Notes: generated from the sequence alone by a model not told the origin. Counted from the stretch's first letter, positions 38,666 to 49,253 are shown. The stretch is 64,000 nucleotides of DNA from CBDFHB01 sp965250115 (GCA_965250115.1 CBDFNJ010000001.1:2108001-2172000); one strand, 5' to 3'. Translations and numbers: made by a program.

Positions 38666-39867
38666 CCTGTGCCAAAACTCGGCCCTTTTGAAATAGGCCA
38701 TAAATCAGCAGCTTAGTGTCTGTGTTTGCGACCGAGCCAAGGGCCGTAGGCTTTACAATCGTCTGGCCCGAGGGTGTTATCTTCAGATCCATGATGACGT
38801 ACCACGTGCAATTCCTACTGCTCGTTGTGGCTGGCTGGGTCAACCGCCAGCAGCAGGATGTGATCGACTACCTGCAAGAGGAGAATCGTGTGCTCCGAGC
38901 CGGGCTTCGGGGCAAGCGTCTCAGTCTCTCGGACGACGACCGGCGCAGGCTCGCGGTCAAGGCCCAGGCTTTGGGCCGCGAGGCGCTGGCCCAGATTGCG
39001 TCCGTTGCCACACCCGCTACGCTTCTGCGCTGGTACCGCCACCTCATCGCAGCCAAGTACGATGGCAGCAAGAACCGGAGTCCAGGCCGACCTCCGACGG
39101 CGAAGGGCATCCGTGAGCTCATTGTGCGCGTGGCGCGGGAGTCCGCTACCATGTCCTGTTTGTCATCGATATCGCCACTCGCTGCGTGTGCATCGGTAGG
39201 ATAACGTCGGACCCCAACGGGGAGTGGATGAAGCAGGTGGCAAGAAACCTCACTGACATGTGGGATGGTTTCCTCCTTGGCAAGCGATACCTCATCCACG
39301 ACCGGGACCCGCTATTCACCGAGGCGGTACGTGGGCTGTTGAGAGATTCAGGCGTGAAGCCCCTTCGCCTTCCCGCTAATAGTCCGAATCTGAACGCATA
39401 TGCGGAAAGATTCGTTCTCTCCATACGTCGAGAGTGTCTCGACCGCTTCGTACCTCTCAGTGAGCGACACCTGCGCACAGCGGTAACCGAATACGTAGTG
39501 CACTATCACACAGAACGGAACCACCAAGGTCTCGGCAACGAGCTCCTCACACCTCTGCCGGCAAGCGCGAATGACGCTGGCCCCATCGTGTCGCGAGAGC
39601 GACTTGGGGGCATTCTCAACTACTACTGCCGTGCCGCGTAGATGGTCGCCGGCGACGGTAGCCCCTCGGCGGGCTCGACCGGCGTAGCGTGGAAACAGCT
39701 TCAGGAACACGCTTGGATATTCGCTCTCGACTAGGTGGTCATCTGCATGGTGACGACCCACCCGCCCAAGACGATTGTAAAGCCCACGGCCCTTGGCCCG
39801 GTCGCAAACACAGACACTAAGTTGCTGATTTATGGCCTATTTCGAAAGGGCCGAGTTTTGGCACAGG
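38666..39867 (+). mobile_element. Long-repeat rve IS, copy C
   Basis: Both long terminal repeats are present, but the interior has lost about 220 bases relative to copy A (9770-11192). The left flank is the type ISP remnant and the right flank a broken membrane-protein gene. Confidence 0.85.
38791..39641 (+). pseudogene. rve transposase with internal deletion (copy C)
   Basis: The frame matches the 355-residue transposase of copy A up to IRELIVRVARE. It then jumps to the segment RYHVLFVIDIATRC in another phase, so the first frame ends at 39204, and the second part is read from about 39186 (SDPNGEWMKQVARNL to the end). The deleted stretch includes the first catalytic aspartate. The second aspartate and glutamate (HDRDPLF, NAYAERF) are still encoded. 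Confidence 0.85.
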
Positions 39868-40699
39868 ACGGGAGGCTTCCATCGAGCGGACGCAGGTATT
39901 CGACGGCATCGAGGCCGTCCCCGAGATCGCGGTGGAAGTCGAATCGTCGAAGCACCCGTCGATAGGGCAGGGCAAAAACCAGCAGCACCGAGGCCGCAAG
40001 AAGACCCGGCAACAGCAAGTGCCGGAGCTTGCGCCATCCATCTCGCGAGGTCCATGCGTAGACGGGAACCCACAGCGCGAGAACGAGAGCGAAGTAGAAG
40101 AGATAGTACGTGCAAGAGAGCGCTTGCAGGATGAAGAAGAAGCCAAAGAGGAAGGCGTTTTTTCGGTTACGCTCGCCTCGGAACAGCCGATTCAGATAGA
40201 GAAGGGCCAGAGGCCACCACTGCAAGCTGATGATCTGCACCCTCGCCGCCTCGTGCAAGCCGTAGGTATGAAAGACGTAGATCGTGCCGGCAAGGACAGC
40301 CACGTCCGCGCGACCAAGTACCTCCTTCACGAGGAGATACATCCCCCAAGCGGACATTGCCAGAGTGAGTATCACGACGAGGTTGTACGCCAAGAGGGCG
40401 TTGCCTGAAGCGTAGAAGAATGGCGCGGCCAATAGGCCGGGCACGAAGAGGTGCTCGGAGAAAGCCAGTGAGTCCTCTTAGGGGTAAAAGGTATTGGAGT
40501 CGAAGAGGCGCCACGGCGCGCGAACGACCTGATGGGCGTTCCAGGCGAGAATCCACGAGCCGATGAGCGGATCGCCATCGTCCATCGCGAGACGGTGGGG
40601 CGCCAGCGAGACCGGCGCTGTAGAAACGATCGCGAGCACGGCAAAGAAGAGGAAAACGCACGCGGCTTTGACCATCTTCAATTTCGTCTGTTTATGCAT
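39868..40699 (-). pseudogene. Membrane glycosyltransferase-like protein, nonsense mutation plus IS truncation
   Basis: From ATG 40699 the frame encodes a start helix (KAACVFLFFAVLAIVSTAP) and the loop MDDGDPLIGSWILAWNAHQV, reminiscent of polyprenyl-phosphate-sugar transferases. A TAA at 40478 interrupts NTFYP-stop-EDSLAFSEHLF. The same frame then continues with several membrane helices (LLAYNLVVILTLAMSAWGMY) until the IS at 39867. Two independent lesions show long-standing loss. Confidence 0.75.
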
Positions 40700-40765
40700 A
40701 GCTCGGTTTGATGAGGTCTAGGCCTTGGATCGAGCCATACTACCTTTGCGTGAAGTGATGCCATA

Positions 40766-42511
40766 ATGCGCGCGATGGGAACGGCACGTAGAGGAAAGCT
40801 CGTGGGTTGGGTGCTCCTTATGCTGTCGACGGGCACCCTGCTCACGAACGCCTACTATCTGCGTTTCGCGGAGCCCGCCGTCTCGCGGAAGACTGTGGCG
40901 GCCGTGCTCCTCGTCGCAACGGCGCTCTTCTTTCTGGCACGCCACTACGGTCTTCCCCGGAACAGGGAGGAGCTCGGGGCGTGGCTCGGCCGTGCGCGCG
41001 TGCCGCTGATTCTGGGCGCGATTCTCGTGGTGGCGGCGTCGCTGCGCTATCCAGGGCTCTCGAGCGGACTTCCACAGAGCTACATCCCCGACGAATACGA
41101 CTACGTTCACCGCTACCTGCAGATGATCAAGCGCGGCGACATGAACCCAGGCTGGTGGCATCATCCGAGCGTCCAGCCCTACGCGAACATCGCGACCTAT
41201 CTGGCGGTCTACTACCTCGAGGCGGGCAAGGGACGGTGGGAGACGATCCACCAGATGCAGGTCGAGGACATGCTCTTTTGGGGCCGCTTCGCTGCGGGTT
41301 TCGTTCCGGGGATGCTGACTGTGATCATGGCCTTTTTCCTCGGGCGATACGCTTTTTCCGAGCGCGTCGGCCTCGTCGCGGTGGTTCTCGTCGCGGTCGT
41401 GCCGGGGCTCGTCGAGATCTCTTATCACAACAAGCCCGACGCCCTCCTCGTGTTGTTCTGCACGACGAGCCTGCTGGTAACGCTGAACTACCTCGACCGT
41501 GGTGGTCGCTCCTTGGCTTTCGCCGCGGGAGCGGTAGTCGGCCTCACGGTCGCGGTGAAGTACAACGGTGCGCTCGTCCTCCTGCCGTTCCTCGTCGCGG
41601 TATCGTTCCGCCACGGCTTCCGCTCCTTGGCTCGGCCGGACCTATACCTCGGGGCCGCCGGCACTATCGTCGGCTTCACCGCGGGCTGTCCCTATTTCTT
41701 CGCGGATCTCGCGCGGTTTCTCGATCACGTGGGACACGGCCTCTACGCCTACGGATACCGTGGGCTCGAGGGAGCCGAGGGTGTCGACAATTGGTTTACC
41801 CATGCGAGCTATACGGTGCGCTACGGCGCGGGGCTGCTCCCGTTTCTGGCGGGCCTCGCCGGTCTCACCTTCGCGCTCTACCGGATCGATCGGCGCATCG
41901 CGGTGTTTCTGATCTACCCGGTGCTCTACTACAGCTTCTACAGCTCCCAGAAAGTGATCTTCGCGGGTAATCTCATGCCCGTCTATCCTTTCTTCGCCAT
42001 CCTCGCCGGCTTCGGTCTCACCGAAGGCCTGTCCTTTCTCTGGGAGCGCGTCCCTCGTCTCGACAGGGCCCTGCTCCGCCCGGTCATCCTCATCGCGGCG
42101 AGCGCAGCGATGCTCTCGTTTCCGGTCTCGATGTCGCGGATGAGAAATCGATCGATCACACTCCCCGACACCGGCTCGATGGCAGCGCAGTGGATCGAGG
42201 CGCGCTTGCCTCCCCGAACTCACTTCGGCGTAGAGCGACACACCCCGGTTCTCGATCGCAGTCGGTTTCGCGTCACGGAGCACGCGCGGGCGATCGATAT
42301 GGGCGTCGAGCACTATCGCGAGGCAGGCGTCCAATACCTCGTCGTGACGTCGACCGCTTACGAGCGCTTCGGACCCGAGCATCGACAAACGAAAAACTAC
42401 GAAAAGCTGTTCCGCATTTGCCCCACCGTGAAGGAGTTCCTCCCCGAAGAGGGCAAAGTCATGGGACCGACGATTCGCATTCTCCAGATACCAGCCCCGC
42501 AAAATCCATGA
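40766..42511 (+). CDS. GT39-like membrane glycosyltransferase
   Basis: A 581-residue protein with about ten hydrophobic segments. The first periplasmic loop carries PDEYDYVHRYLQMIKRGDMN, with the acidic pair expected of the catalytic site in GT-C enzymes, then WWHHPSVQPYANIATYLAV. GT-C proteins of this kind use polyprenyl-phosphate sugars to modify proteins or envelope glycans outside the membrane. The ATG at 40766 is used; ATG 40775 is also possible. It converges on the next gene with a 19-base gap. The acceptor is unknown. Confidence 0.75.
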   Translation: MRAMGTARRGKLVGWVLLMLSTGTLLTNAYYLRFAEPAVSRKTVAAVLLVATALFFLARHYGLPRNREELGAWLGRARVPLILGAILVVAASLRYPGLSSGLPQSYIPDEYDYVHRYLQMIKRGDMNPGWWHHPSVQPYANIATYLAVYYLEAGKGRWETIHQMQVEDMLFWGRFAAGFVPGMLTVIMAFFLGRYAFSERVGLVAVVLVAVVPGLVEISYHNKPDALLVLFCTTSLLVTLNYLDRGGRSLAFAAGAVVGLTVAVKYNGALVLLPFLVAVSFRHGFRSLARPDLYLGAAGTIVGFTAGCPYFFADLARFLDHVGHGLYAYGYRGLEGAEGVDNWFTHASYTVRYGAGLLPFLAGLAGLTFALYRIDRRIAVFLIYPVLYYSFYSSQKVIFAGNLMPVYPFFAILAGFGLTEGLSFLWERVPRLDRALLRPVILIAASAAMLSFPVSMSRMRNRSITLPDTGSMAAQWIEARLPPRTHFGVERHTPVLDRSRFRVTEHARAIDMGVEHYREAGVQYLVVTSTAYERFGPEHRQTKNYEKLFRICPTVKEFLPEEGKVMGPTIRILQIPAPQNP

Positions 42512-42530
42512 ATCGGAACGTCCGGCCGAG

Positions 42531-44525
42531 TCAGTTGGAGCCGCCGGACTCGATCCTTTCGAACCTGAGCCGGTCGACGGCGAGGTAGGCTCCGTCGGCG
42601 GACCGCACGGGCACGAGCTCAAGAAGGTTCAGCCGCTTCCAAAAGCGCCGATCCGCCGTCATCACCTGCTCGCTCATTTCCCGCGCGGGCAGAAACCCAC
42701 CCAGCCTCAGCCCATTCAAACGTACTTCGATCGGTATCGGCTCCGTCCCCTCGGGCGCCGCGCACTCGATAATCACGCGAAACGACTCGGGACGGTCGAG
42801 CGGCACGAAAAGCCCCGCGCGCTCTCCGCGAGCGAATCGCACCTGGAGTGGACGTCCCGGCCAGTCGTTCAGGCCGCTCCAGCCGTTTCCGATGAAGGGC
42901 GGATCGCTCGGCCCGAGGTCGATCACCCCGCTGAGATCGTGCATGCGGTGGTAGAGATACTTTCCGACGAGGATGTCGTATTGCGTCATTGGACGATCGT
43001 ATCGGAGCGCGAAGAGCCAGTTCATGGGGAACGAGAAGGGATAGCCGATCCAGTCGAAGACGTCCTCGAGCTTCGCCTCGGACGCCGCCTGCCACGACAT
43101 CGTGTCGTCTACGGGGATCCGTCCCTTCCGATACTGCTCCATGAGAAGCAGGTTGCTTCCGACGAAGAGCGCGACGATCGCGGCGGTAACACCCCGGGGA
43201 TGCCGCCCAACGAAGTCAGCCGTTCTCTCGATCGCGACCGCGAGGCCGAGTCCGAGTATGAAGAGCAGGGAGTCGAAGCGGCGCGCCCCAAAGGAGCCCC
43301 CGCCCCACCAATCGGCCACGGTGGCGTTGATGTACCAGAGCAGGACGAAGATTGAGAGCAATGGGAAGCCACGTTTCGGGTCACGCCGCAGGAACCCGAG
43401 ATAGCCCACCGCGGCGACGAGAAGAATCGGACTCCAGGAGAACAGCCCGTGTCGAGACGAGAAGAGGATCTCGGACAGGAAAGGGTTGTCCCAACGCATG
43501 TAGTCGGCGCCGAGCGGAACGCCGACGTAGAGGCGATCGTAGATTGCCTTCCAACTCAAAAGCTGCGGCACGACACCGACGAGAAGCCCGGCGGAGAAGA
43601 CCGCTCCACATGACAGGATGGGCCTCCACTCGCGGCGCGGCAGTCGAGTCAGAAGCGTCCACGCCGGCAGCAGACAAAAGACCGCGTTTTGCCAACGCAC
43701 CGCCGTTGCTAATCCCAGAAGGAGACCGAGCACCACGTAGTCGCGAAGGTCGTCTTCAAGCTCGCTCCAACGCAGCAGAAAAACGCCCACCAGTAGAAAC
43801 GCGGCCGCGTGGGTATAGATCGCGTGGTAGGCCAGATACCAGGCGAGAAAGCTCCCGAGACCGATGCCCGCGGAGGTCGCGAAGGCGACCCAAGGGGGAA
43901 ACCACTTTCCCAAGAACCGACCGAGCACGAGGAGCCCGGCCCAGCCGAGCAGGAGGTTCCCGAGCGCGACGGCGTGGAAGAAAGGATCCGAGAACCCGTT
44001 GTAGGCGGTCGTGAGCCCGTAGGCATTGCGGAGCGCCGCTCCCGGATATCCCAGGTAAACGAAGGGCACCCACAACACGGGCGCACCCACCGGATAGGTG
44101 AAACGAGCTCGACCCGTCTCTCGCACCGACTGGGAGCCGGCGAGATGGTCGATGCCGAGACGCTGGTACTGATTCGCGAGGTCGATGTCTCCGTCGAAGG
44201 CGAGCGAGTGCGCGAAGGAGTAGTACCAGAGCCCGTCACCTCGCAGGCGATAGCCCCTCAGGTGCAGGAGGGAAACGAGGAGCACCAACAGAACGAAATA
44301 GCCGATTCGCGTGCCGCGCCGCCTCCGGTCGACGGCCAGGAGCACGAGCAGCAGAAGCGCGCGCGCGACGAACCCCGTCGTCGTCACGGGTCCGAGCAGG
44401 GACACGCCGCCGCTCAGGACGACGGCGCCGATGTCGAGCGCGAGGAACGCCGAGGCGGCTCGAAGCTGCCTTGGTGCACAACTCCGATAGAGGCCGATAG
44501 CTCGCTTGGCCCCGACTCCCATCAT
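42531..44525 (-). CDS. Large membrane protein, 5' end replaced by an IS5-type end
   Basis: About 645 native residues with 11 or so membrane helices and a C-terminal domain (LQVRFARGERAGLFVPLDRP). Loops such as GDGLWYYSFAHSLAFDGDID and RFTYPVGAPVLWVPFVYLGY resemble GT-C family or related envelope-sugar enzymes. I do not recognise a named family. The native sequence starts at 44466. Upstream of it the first 20 codons of the open frame (MMGVGAKRAIGLYRSCAPRQ) come from the IS5-type element. Either the gene is 5'-truncated or the IS end now supplies its start codon. Confidence 0.6.
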   Translation of the reverse strand: MMGVGAKRAIGLYRSCAPRQLRAASAFLALDIGAVVLSGGVSLLGPVTTTGFVARALLLLVLLAVDRRRRGTRIGYFVLLVLLVSLLHLRGYRLRGDGLWYYSFAHSLAFDGDIDLANQYQRLGIDHLAGSQSVRETGRARFTYPVGAPVLWVPFVYLGYPGAALRNAYGLTTAYNGFSDPFFHAVALGNLLLGWAGLLVLGRFLGKWFPPWVAFATSAGIGLGSFLAWYLAYHAIYTHAAAFLLVGVFLLRWSELEDDLRDYVVLGLLLGLATAVRWQNAVFCLLPAWTLLTRLPRREWRPILSCGAVFSAGLLVGVVPQLLSWKAIYDRLYVGVPLGADYMRWDNPFLSEILFSSRHGLFSWSPILLVAAVGYLGFLRRDPKRGFPLLSIFVLLWYINATVADWWGGGSFGARRFDSLLFILGLGLAVAIERTADFVGRHPRGVTAAIVALFVGSNLLLMEQYRKGRIPVDDTMSWQAASEAKLEDVFDWIGYPFSFPMNWLFALRYDRPMTQYDILVGKYLYHRMHDLSGVIDLGPSDPPFIGNGWSGLNDWPGRPLQVRFARGERAGLFVPLDRPESFRVIIECAAPEGTEPIPIEVRLNGLRLGGFLPAREMSEQVMTADRRFWKRLNLLELVPVRSADGAYLAVDRLRFERIESGGSN

Positions 44526-45553
44526 CCGATCATCTCGCTATCAGGCATCCCGAGCGCCGTCATGGTGTTGAGAATCTTGCACCCGATCCTTGCCTCGACT
44601 CTCTGTGCCGCCAACCCTCTCGCTCGCATCGCTGAGCCCACGATAGCCTTGTAGCGATGGAACGTTGTCTCGACTTTGCTCCGGTTGCTGTAGCCCGATT
44701 CTGTGTGCCACTTTCGTTTGCCGAGCCGAGCTTGTGCTGCAATGTTGCGATTGCGCTGTCGGCTGCTCGCCGGCCCCGATGCGAGCTGGGCGCCCTTGCG
44801 CGGCGGTATCAGCACCCTCGGCGAGCGATGAGCGCTGTGATTCTCGATCGCCTCATAGACGCCGCTGGCGTCGTATGCGGTGTCAGCTCTGGCCGATGAG
44901 ATGGGACTGTCGATCTGTCCGACAAGCGATGCAACCCGCGATGAATCGCGGGCTCTTTTGCTCGTCAGCTCGCCGGCGACGACTTCGCCAGTCTGCTCGT
45001 CGACACACAGATGGAGCTTGCGATAGTCCCTGCTCTTTGGTGCTCTGCGCAGCTGGCCGGCGTGGACAGCGAGACCGCTGCTGTCGATCAAGATGTGCAA
45101 CGGCGTCTTCTGCTTGTCTTGGTAGAAGGGGACCTTACCCAGCTTCGCCTTGCGCCTCGAAATCGTGGTGTGATCGGGCACATCATTGTCTAGCTTCATC
45201 AGAGCGAACAACGACCGCAGCAATCCCTCGCTCTGCCTAGATGACAGATGAAACACCATGCCCAGGGTGACAGCCGTCTCGATGGCGTGGTTCGAGTACT
45301 TGCGTTGACGGCCCGGTTTCCTCCTCCTCGTCCGGGGCGCGTCCCAGTTCACAAGCTTGCCGGCGGTGAGCGAGATCCAGACGGTCAGGCTCCCACGGTT
45401 GCGTAGACCCGCCTCATATTCACGCCAATTCCTCACGCGATAGGCCTTCTTCACATACTTCCGCTGAGTGCGCTTGAAAATGCTCATGGGGAACCTCGAA
45501 TCCGTGAGTACAAGACAATTGTGGACCGAGATCGCGAGTTGTGCACCAAGGCA
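44467..45553 (-). mobile_element. IS5-family (IS903-type) element, copy 2
   Basis: 1087 bp, the same length and ends as 14829-15915. There is no flanking duplication, and neither flank matches those of copy 1, so simple recombination between the two copies does not explain it. Confidence 0.85.
44522..45487 (-). CDS. IS5-family (IS903 group) transposase, copy 2
   Basis: The same 321-residue protein as at 14884, starting MSIFKRTQRKYVKKAYRVRN at ATG 45487. The frame is open further upstream to 45886, but that part is antisense to the SWIM-protein gene and is not used. Catalytic blocks are intact. A few substitutions separate it from copy 1. Confidence 0.9.
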   Translation of the reverse strand: MSIFKRTQRKYVKKAYRVRNWREYEAGLRNRGSLTVWISLTAGKLVNWDAPRTRRRKPGRQRKYSNHAIETAVTLGMVFHLSSRQSEGLLRSLFALMKLDNDVPDHTTISRRKAKLGKVPFYQDKQKTPLHILIDSSGLAVHAGQLRRAPKSRDYRKLHLCVDEQTGEVVAGELTSKRARDSSRVASLVGQIDSPISSARADTAYDASGVYEAIENHSAHRSPRVLIPPRKGAQLASGPASSRQRNRNIAAQARLGKRKWHTESGYSNRSKVETTFHRYKAIVGSAMRARGLAAQRVEARIGCKILNTMTALGMPDSEMIG

Positions 45554-45623
45554 CCTACGTGTTGCTCCTACGAGACCTGTCCTGGGGCCACTCGTGGAGG
45601 GCAGGCGGTATTGTCGCACCCTT

Positions 45624-46469
45624 CTACTTTTTCTTGCGCGTCCCGGCGCGAGCCGTCGGCTTCCTGAACGAGGTAGAACGCCTACCTGGTTTCCTTCCGG
45701 TCTGCCCAGCGCGCCGACTCTTCTTGGCGAGCGGCGCAAGATCGTCATCAGAGACCCCACCCATATCGATGTCGACGCCGAAGACCGATGACAGTCTGTC
45801 GGATTTGAGCACCCTGCCACTCCGGGACTTGTCTCCAGTCGGTGGCTGGTCGACGGCGGCCTCCACCATCTCGGCTGGGTCGACACCTCGCAAGGTGAAC
45901 AGCAGCTCCGGCTCGTGGTCGAGGCGTGCGCCTACGCCGTAGAGCGTCGCCGCCACGTGCTTGCACATGGTCGCCCAGTCGGGGCACGAGCAACTCAGCG
46001 AGATCTCCCGAGGGGCAGGAAACAATCCCTCTCCCTTGCAGGTCACGATCTCCATCACGCCCGTGGAGATGGAGCCCTGCAGCAGCTCGACCAGCGAGTC
46101 GATTTTGCCTGCACATTGGCCCTTGATGTCGGTCCAGCGCTTCTTCGCCAGGCTTTTGATCTGGGTGTCCACCTCATAGATGTCGGAGCCGCTGACGAGA
46201 GATCGCACACGCCCCGCCTCGATCTGAAGATCGATCACCGAACCGTTGTGCACGTAGGTTCGGCCGCGAGGCAGGCGGTTCGAGTAGTCGCTGTACGACT
46301 CGAGGTTCTTGCACCAAGCATCACCCCAGAAGGTGGTTGCGATCTTGCGGCCCACGATCTCGATCGGTGAGATCTCGCGTCCGGCTTTTTTCATCTTAGC
46401 GACCCTCTTCGCGGCATGACGGCGGCGCGCTGCCACGGAGACGTAAGGGCGCCACGAGTACCAGCCCAT
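45624..46469 (-). CDS. SWIM zinc-finger protein, helicase partner
   Basis: A 281-residue soluble protein. It begins MGWYSWRPYVSVAARRRHAA, and the middle has GRKIATTFWGDAWCKNLESY. The SWIM zinc motif is C160-x-C162-x6-C169-x-H171 in LSCSCPDWATMCKHVAATLY. The last 60 residues are basic and low-complexity (GRKPGRRSTSF, ARAGTRKKK), suiting nucleic-acid contact. It lies 45 bases behind a SNF2 helicase on the same strand. SWIM-SNF2 gene pairs are widespread in bacteria but, as far as I know, have no agreed function; chromatin-like remodelling, repair or defence are all possible. Confidence 0.88.
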   Translation of the reverse strand: MGWYSWRPYVSVAARRRHAAKRVAKMKKAGREISPIEIVGRKIATTFWGDAWCKNLESYSDYSNRLPRGRTYVHNGSVIDLQIEAGRVRSLVSGSDIYEVDTQIKSLAKKRWTDIKGQCAGKIDSLVELLQGSISTGVMEIVTCKGEGLFPAPREISLSCSCPDWATMCKHVAATLYGVGARLDHEPELLFTLRGVDPAEMVEAAVDQPPTGDKSRSGRVLKSDRLSSVFGVDIDMGGVSDDDLAPLAKKSRRAGQTGRKPGRRSTSFRKPTARAGTRKKK

Positions 46470-46514
46470 GAGCTCACCTCACGCTTTCTTGTGACGAGCG
46501 CGTTCGTGCATCTT

Positions 46515-49253
46515 CTATTCCTCCAAGGCGCTGCTCAAGTCGAGGGACACCATAGAGATCAAATCCTCGTTGCTCATCTCCGTCAAGGCCGACTCCGCAC
46601 CACCTGAAAGGAGCTTGCCTGCGAGCTTCTGCTTCCCGGAGATCAGTGCGTCGATGCGTTCCTCCACCGTGCCCCGGCAGATGAACTTGTGAACGAGTAC
46701 GTTCTTCTTCTGGCCGATGCGAAAGGCGCGGTCCGTGGCCTGGTTTTCAACCGCCGGGTTCCACCATCGGTCAAAATGGATGACATGGGACGCCGCAGTC
46801 AGATTGAGCCCAGTACCGCCAGCCTTTAGAGAAAGGACCATGAACGGTACCCGGTCGTCCTCCTGAAACCTGTTTACCAGCCCTTGGCGCTTCTTGACCG
46901 GCGTTCCGCCATGCAGCACGAGGCCGCCGTGACCGAAGACCTCGGTCAGAAAGCGAGACAGCGGCGCCGTCATCTCGCGGAACTGGGTGAAGACCAGCAC
47001 CTTATCCTGGCGCGCGGAGATGGACTCGCAAAGCTCGCGCAGCCGGGCGAGCTTGCCGCTGTCTTCGGCCTCGTAGCTTCCGTCGCCGAGCCAATGGGAC
47101 GGGTGATTGCAGATTTGCTTGAAGCGCATCAGAAAGGCCAGGACCATACCGCGCCGCTCGATGCCTTCCAGCTCCTCGATGACCCTCTTCATCTCATCGA
47201 CCGACTGCTTGTACAGGGCGGCCTGGCGCTTGCTCAGCAGGCAGTAGGCATTGACCTCGGTCTTGTCGGGCAGATCGGCAATGACTCTTTTGTCGGTCTT
47301 GAGCCTTCTTAGAATATACGGTTGCACTAGCCTGCGCAGCGGCGCGTAGCCTCCTTGCTTACCCGACGCCATGGATTTGCACAGGCCATTGAAGGCCTTC
47401 GCCGAGCCTAGCAGCCCCGGATTCAGGAAGTCGAAGATCGACCACAGGTCGCCGAGGCGATTCTCCACCGGTGTGCCGGTGAGGGCCAGGCGCCACCGCG
47501 AGTCCAGTGCTTTGACCACCCTGGTTTGCTTGGCGCTGGGGTTCTTGATGGCCTGGGCCTCGTCGAGGATTACGTTCCGCCAGGCATGCGACTTCATCCA
47601 CTCGGTCCGCATGGCGGTGCCGTAGGTGGTGATCACCGCGTCGTGGGCATCCACCTTCTCCTTTGGCAGCTTCTTGAGCTCGGGCGAGGGGATGCGCGAC
47701 GGGTGGGCGATGAGAAACTTCATCTGGGGCGCGAAGCGTTCAATCTCCAGGCGCCAGTTGTCGACGAGCGAGGCCGGCACGACCAGGAGGTCGGTACCCT
47801 TCTCCTTGTTGCGCCGGCTCATGGACAGCACACCGAGCACCTGGATGGTTTTCCCCAGGCCCATATCGTCGGCAAGGCAGCCGCCGAGCTCCAGGCCGCG
47901 CAGGGTCCAGAGCCACTCCACACCGAGCTTCTGGTAGGGACGGAGTTCGCCCCGCAAGCCCGCGTCCGAGTCGATCTCGGCCCGGAGCTCAGGCGAGCGC
48001 AGCGCGTCGAGCCTTGACGAAAGCCATTTTCCTGCGATGACCTCCGACCATTCCTGTCGAGCGTCCTCGGTGCCGTTCGAGTCGTCGCCATCGAGCTCGG
48101 CGCCAGCCAGCATGCGCATGGCCTCGCCGAAGCTGACTCCGCCGGCCTGGGCCTGCTTTTGCACGTCCCGCCACTGTTCGAGAACCGCGCCGAGCTTGTC
48201 CCGGTCCACCTCGACCCACTTCCCCTTGACCAGCACCAGACCCTCGCTGGCTTCGAGCAGCATCTCGATCTCCCTCGTCGACAGATTTTTGCCGTCGAGG
48301 GTCAGCTTGACGTCGAAGTCCAGGAGCGCGTCCATACCCAGCGTCGACGGCGCCTTGCCGCCCACCAACACGGAAACCTTGGGACGGGGGTGACTCTTGG
48401 CTCCCCACCAGTCGGGCATGCGCACAACGAGACCGGCTTGCTCGTACAGTGCGATCTCGCAGAGGAAGTGATGCGCCTCCGCGGGTCTCCAGGACAGGGG
48501 GTGGTAGATGTCGCCGGAGTCGACCAGCTCGCGGATGAACGCGCTCTGCCCGGCCGCGCGCGACAAGGGAGAGAGCAGCGCGAGTAGTTTCTGTCGGTTC
48601 TTCGCCCCGGCGTAGTCCTTGAGCGCTCGCCCGAGGGGCAGGTGCTGAGGCTTGGCCTCCTTGGAGACCTTGTGAACATAGGTCGCGATGAAGGCGAAGG
48701 GATACGAGGGGTCGCGTTTGTTCTCGGCCAGGTGGAAACAGACCCGGCCGACCACGTTCCATACCGAGCCCTGCTTCTTCAGGTATCCCTGGACGCCTAG
48801 CTCAAACCGTGCTGCTTCGGTGGTCAGGGCCTTCCCGATGTCGCGCCACAGCTCGCCGAGCATCGAGGGTGTGATCAGCTCGGCGCCCTGCATGGGAGGG
48901 GCCGCCTGGGTGAAATCCGAGAGCTCGTCCGGGGCGGGCTCGGGCACGACCAGAGACGTTGGGTCGGTTGGATCCAACCCGCCACAGACCCTGACCACCA
49001 AGGCCTTCCCGATGTCGCGCCAGTACGAAAGCGTAGGGTGAAGGTCGGTGCTCAGCTCTCCCACTCCCAGATGTAACACCCCATGCCCGCGCCCCACGTT
49101 GAACGCATCGATAATGCGCCGTTGCACTGCGGCGGACAGGCCCGTGCCCTCATCGGGCGAGCCGGGGTGGACGTCAATGCGGCCGCTCGGGGTCAATCCG
49201 CAAAGAAGGGTGGCGTTGGCCCCGGTGGCACTATCGTGGAAAAGCTGCCTCAT
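46515..49253 (-). CDS. SNF2-family DEAD/DEAH-box helicase
   Basis: A 912-residue ATP-driven DNA translocase. The first 420 residues are a SNF2-associated region (DUF3670-like: LSWRPAEAHHFLCEIALYEQ, PRPKVSVLVGG). The motor follows: Walker A with K468 in LADDMGLGKTIQVLG, the DEAQ box D564-E565 in VILDEAQAIKNPSAKQ, LALTGTPVENRLGDLWSIFD, then the second lobe with KVLVFTQFREM, LSLKAGGTGLNLTAA and NQATDRAFRIGQ. It is complete. Its ATG overlaps the stop of a 42-codon ORF (ATGA at 49250-49253) and the SWIM gene follows, so all three are likely co-translated. Confidence 0.93.
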   Translation of the reverse strand: MRQLFHDSATGANATLLCGLTPSGRIDVHPGSPDEGTGLSAAVQRRIIDAFNVGRGHGVLHLGVGELSTDLHPTLSYWRDIGKALVVRVCGGLDPTDPTSLVVPEPAPDELSDFTQAAPPMQGAELITPSMLGELWRDIGKALTTEAARFELGVQGYLKKQGSVWNVVGRVCFHLAENKRDPSYPFAFIATYVHKVSKEAKPQHLPLGRALKDYAGAKNRQKLLALLSPLSRAAGQSAFIRELVDSGDIYHPLSWRPAEAHHFLCEIALYEQAGLVVRMPDWWGAKSHPRPKVSVLVGGKAPSTLGMDALLDFDVKLTLDGKNLSTREIEMLLEASEGLVLVKGKWVEVDRDKLGAVLEQWRDVQKQAQAGGVSFGEAMRMLAGAELDGDDSNGTEDARQEWSEVIAGKWLSSRLDALRSPELRAEIDSDAGLRGELRPYQKLGVEWLWTLRGLELGGCLADDMGLGKTIQVLGVLSMSRRNKEKGTDLLVVPASLVDNWRLEIERFAPQMKFLIAHPSRIPSPELKKLPKEKVDAHDAVITTYGTAMRTEWMKSHAWRNVILDEAQAIKNPSAKQTRVVKALDSRWRLALTGTPVENRLGDLWSIFDFLNPGLLGSAKAFNGLCKSMASGKQGGYAPLRRLVQPYILRRLKTDKRVIADLPDKTEVNAYCLLSKRQAALYKQSVDEMKRVIEELEGIERRGMVLAFLMRFKQICNHPSHWLGDGSYEAEDSGKLARLRELCESISARQDKVLVFTQFREMTAPLSRFLTEVFGHGGLVLHGGTPVKKRQGLVNRFQEDDRVPFMVLSLKAGGTGLNLTAASHVIHFDRWWNPAVENQATDRAFRIGQKKNVLVHKFICRGTVEERIDALISGKQKLAGKLLSGGAESALTEMSNEDLISMVSLDLSSALEE

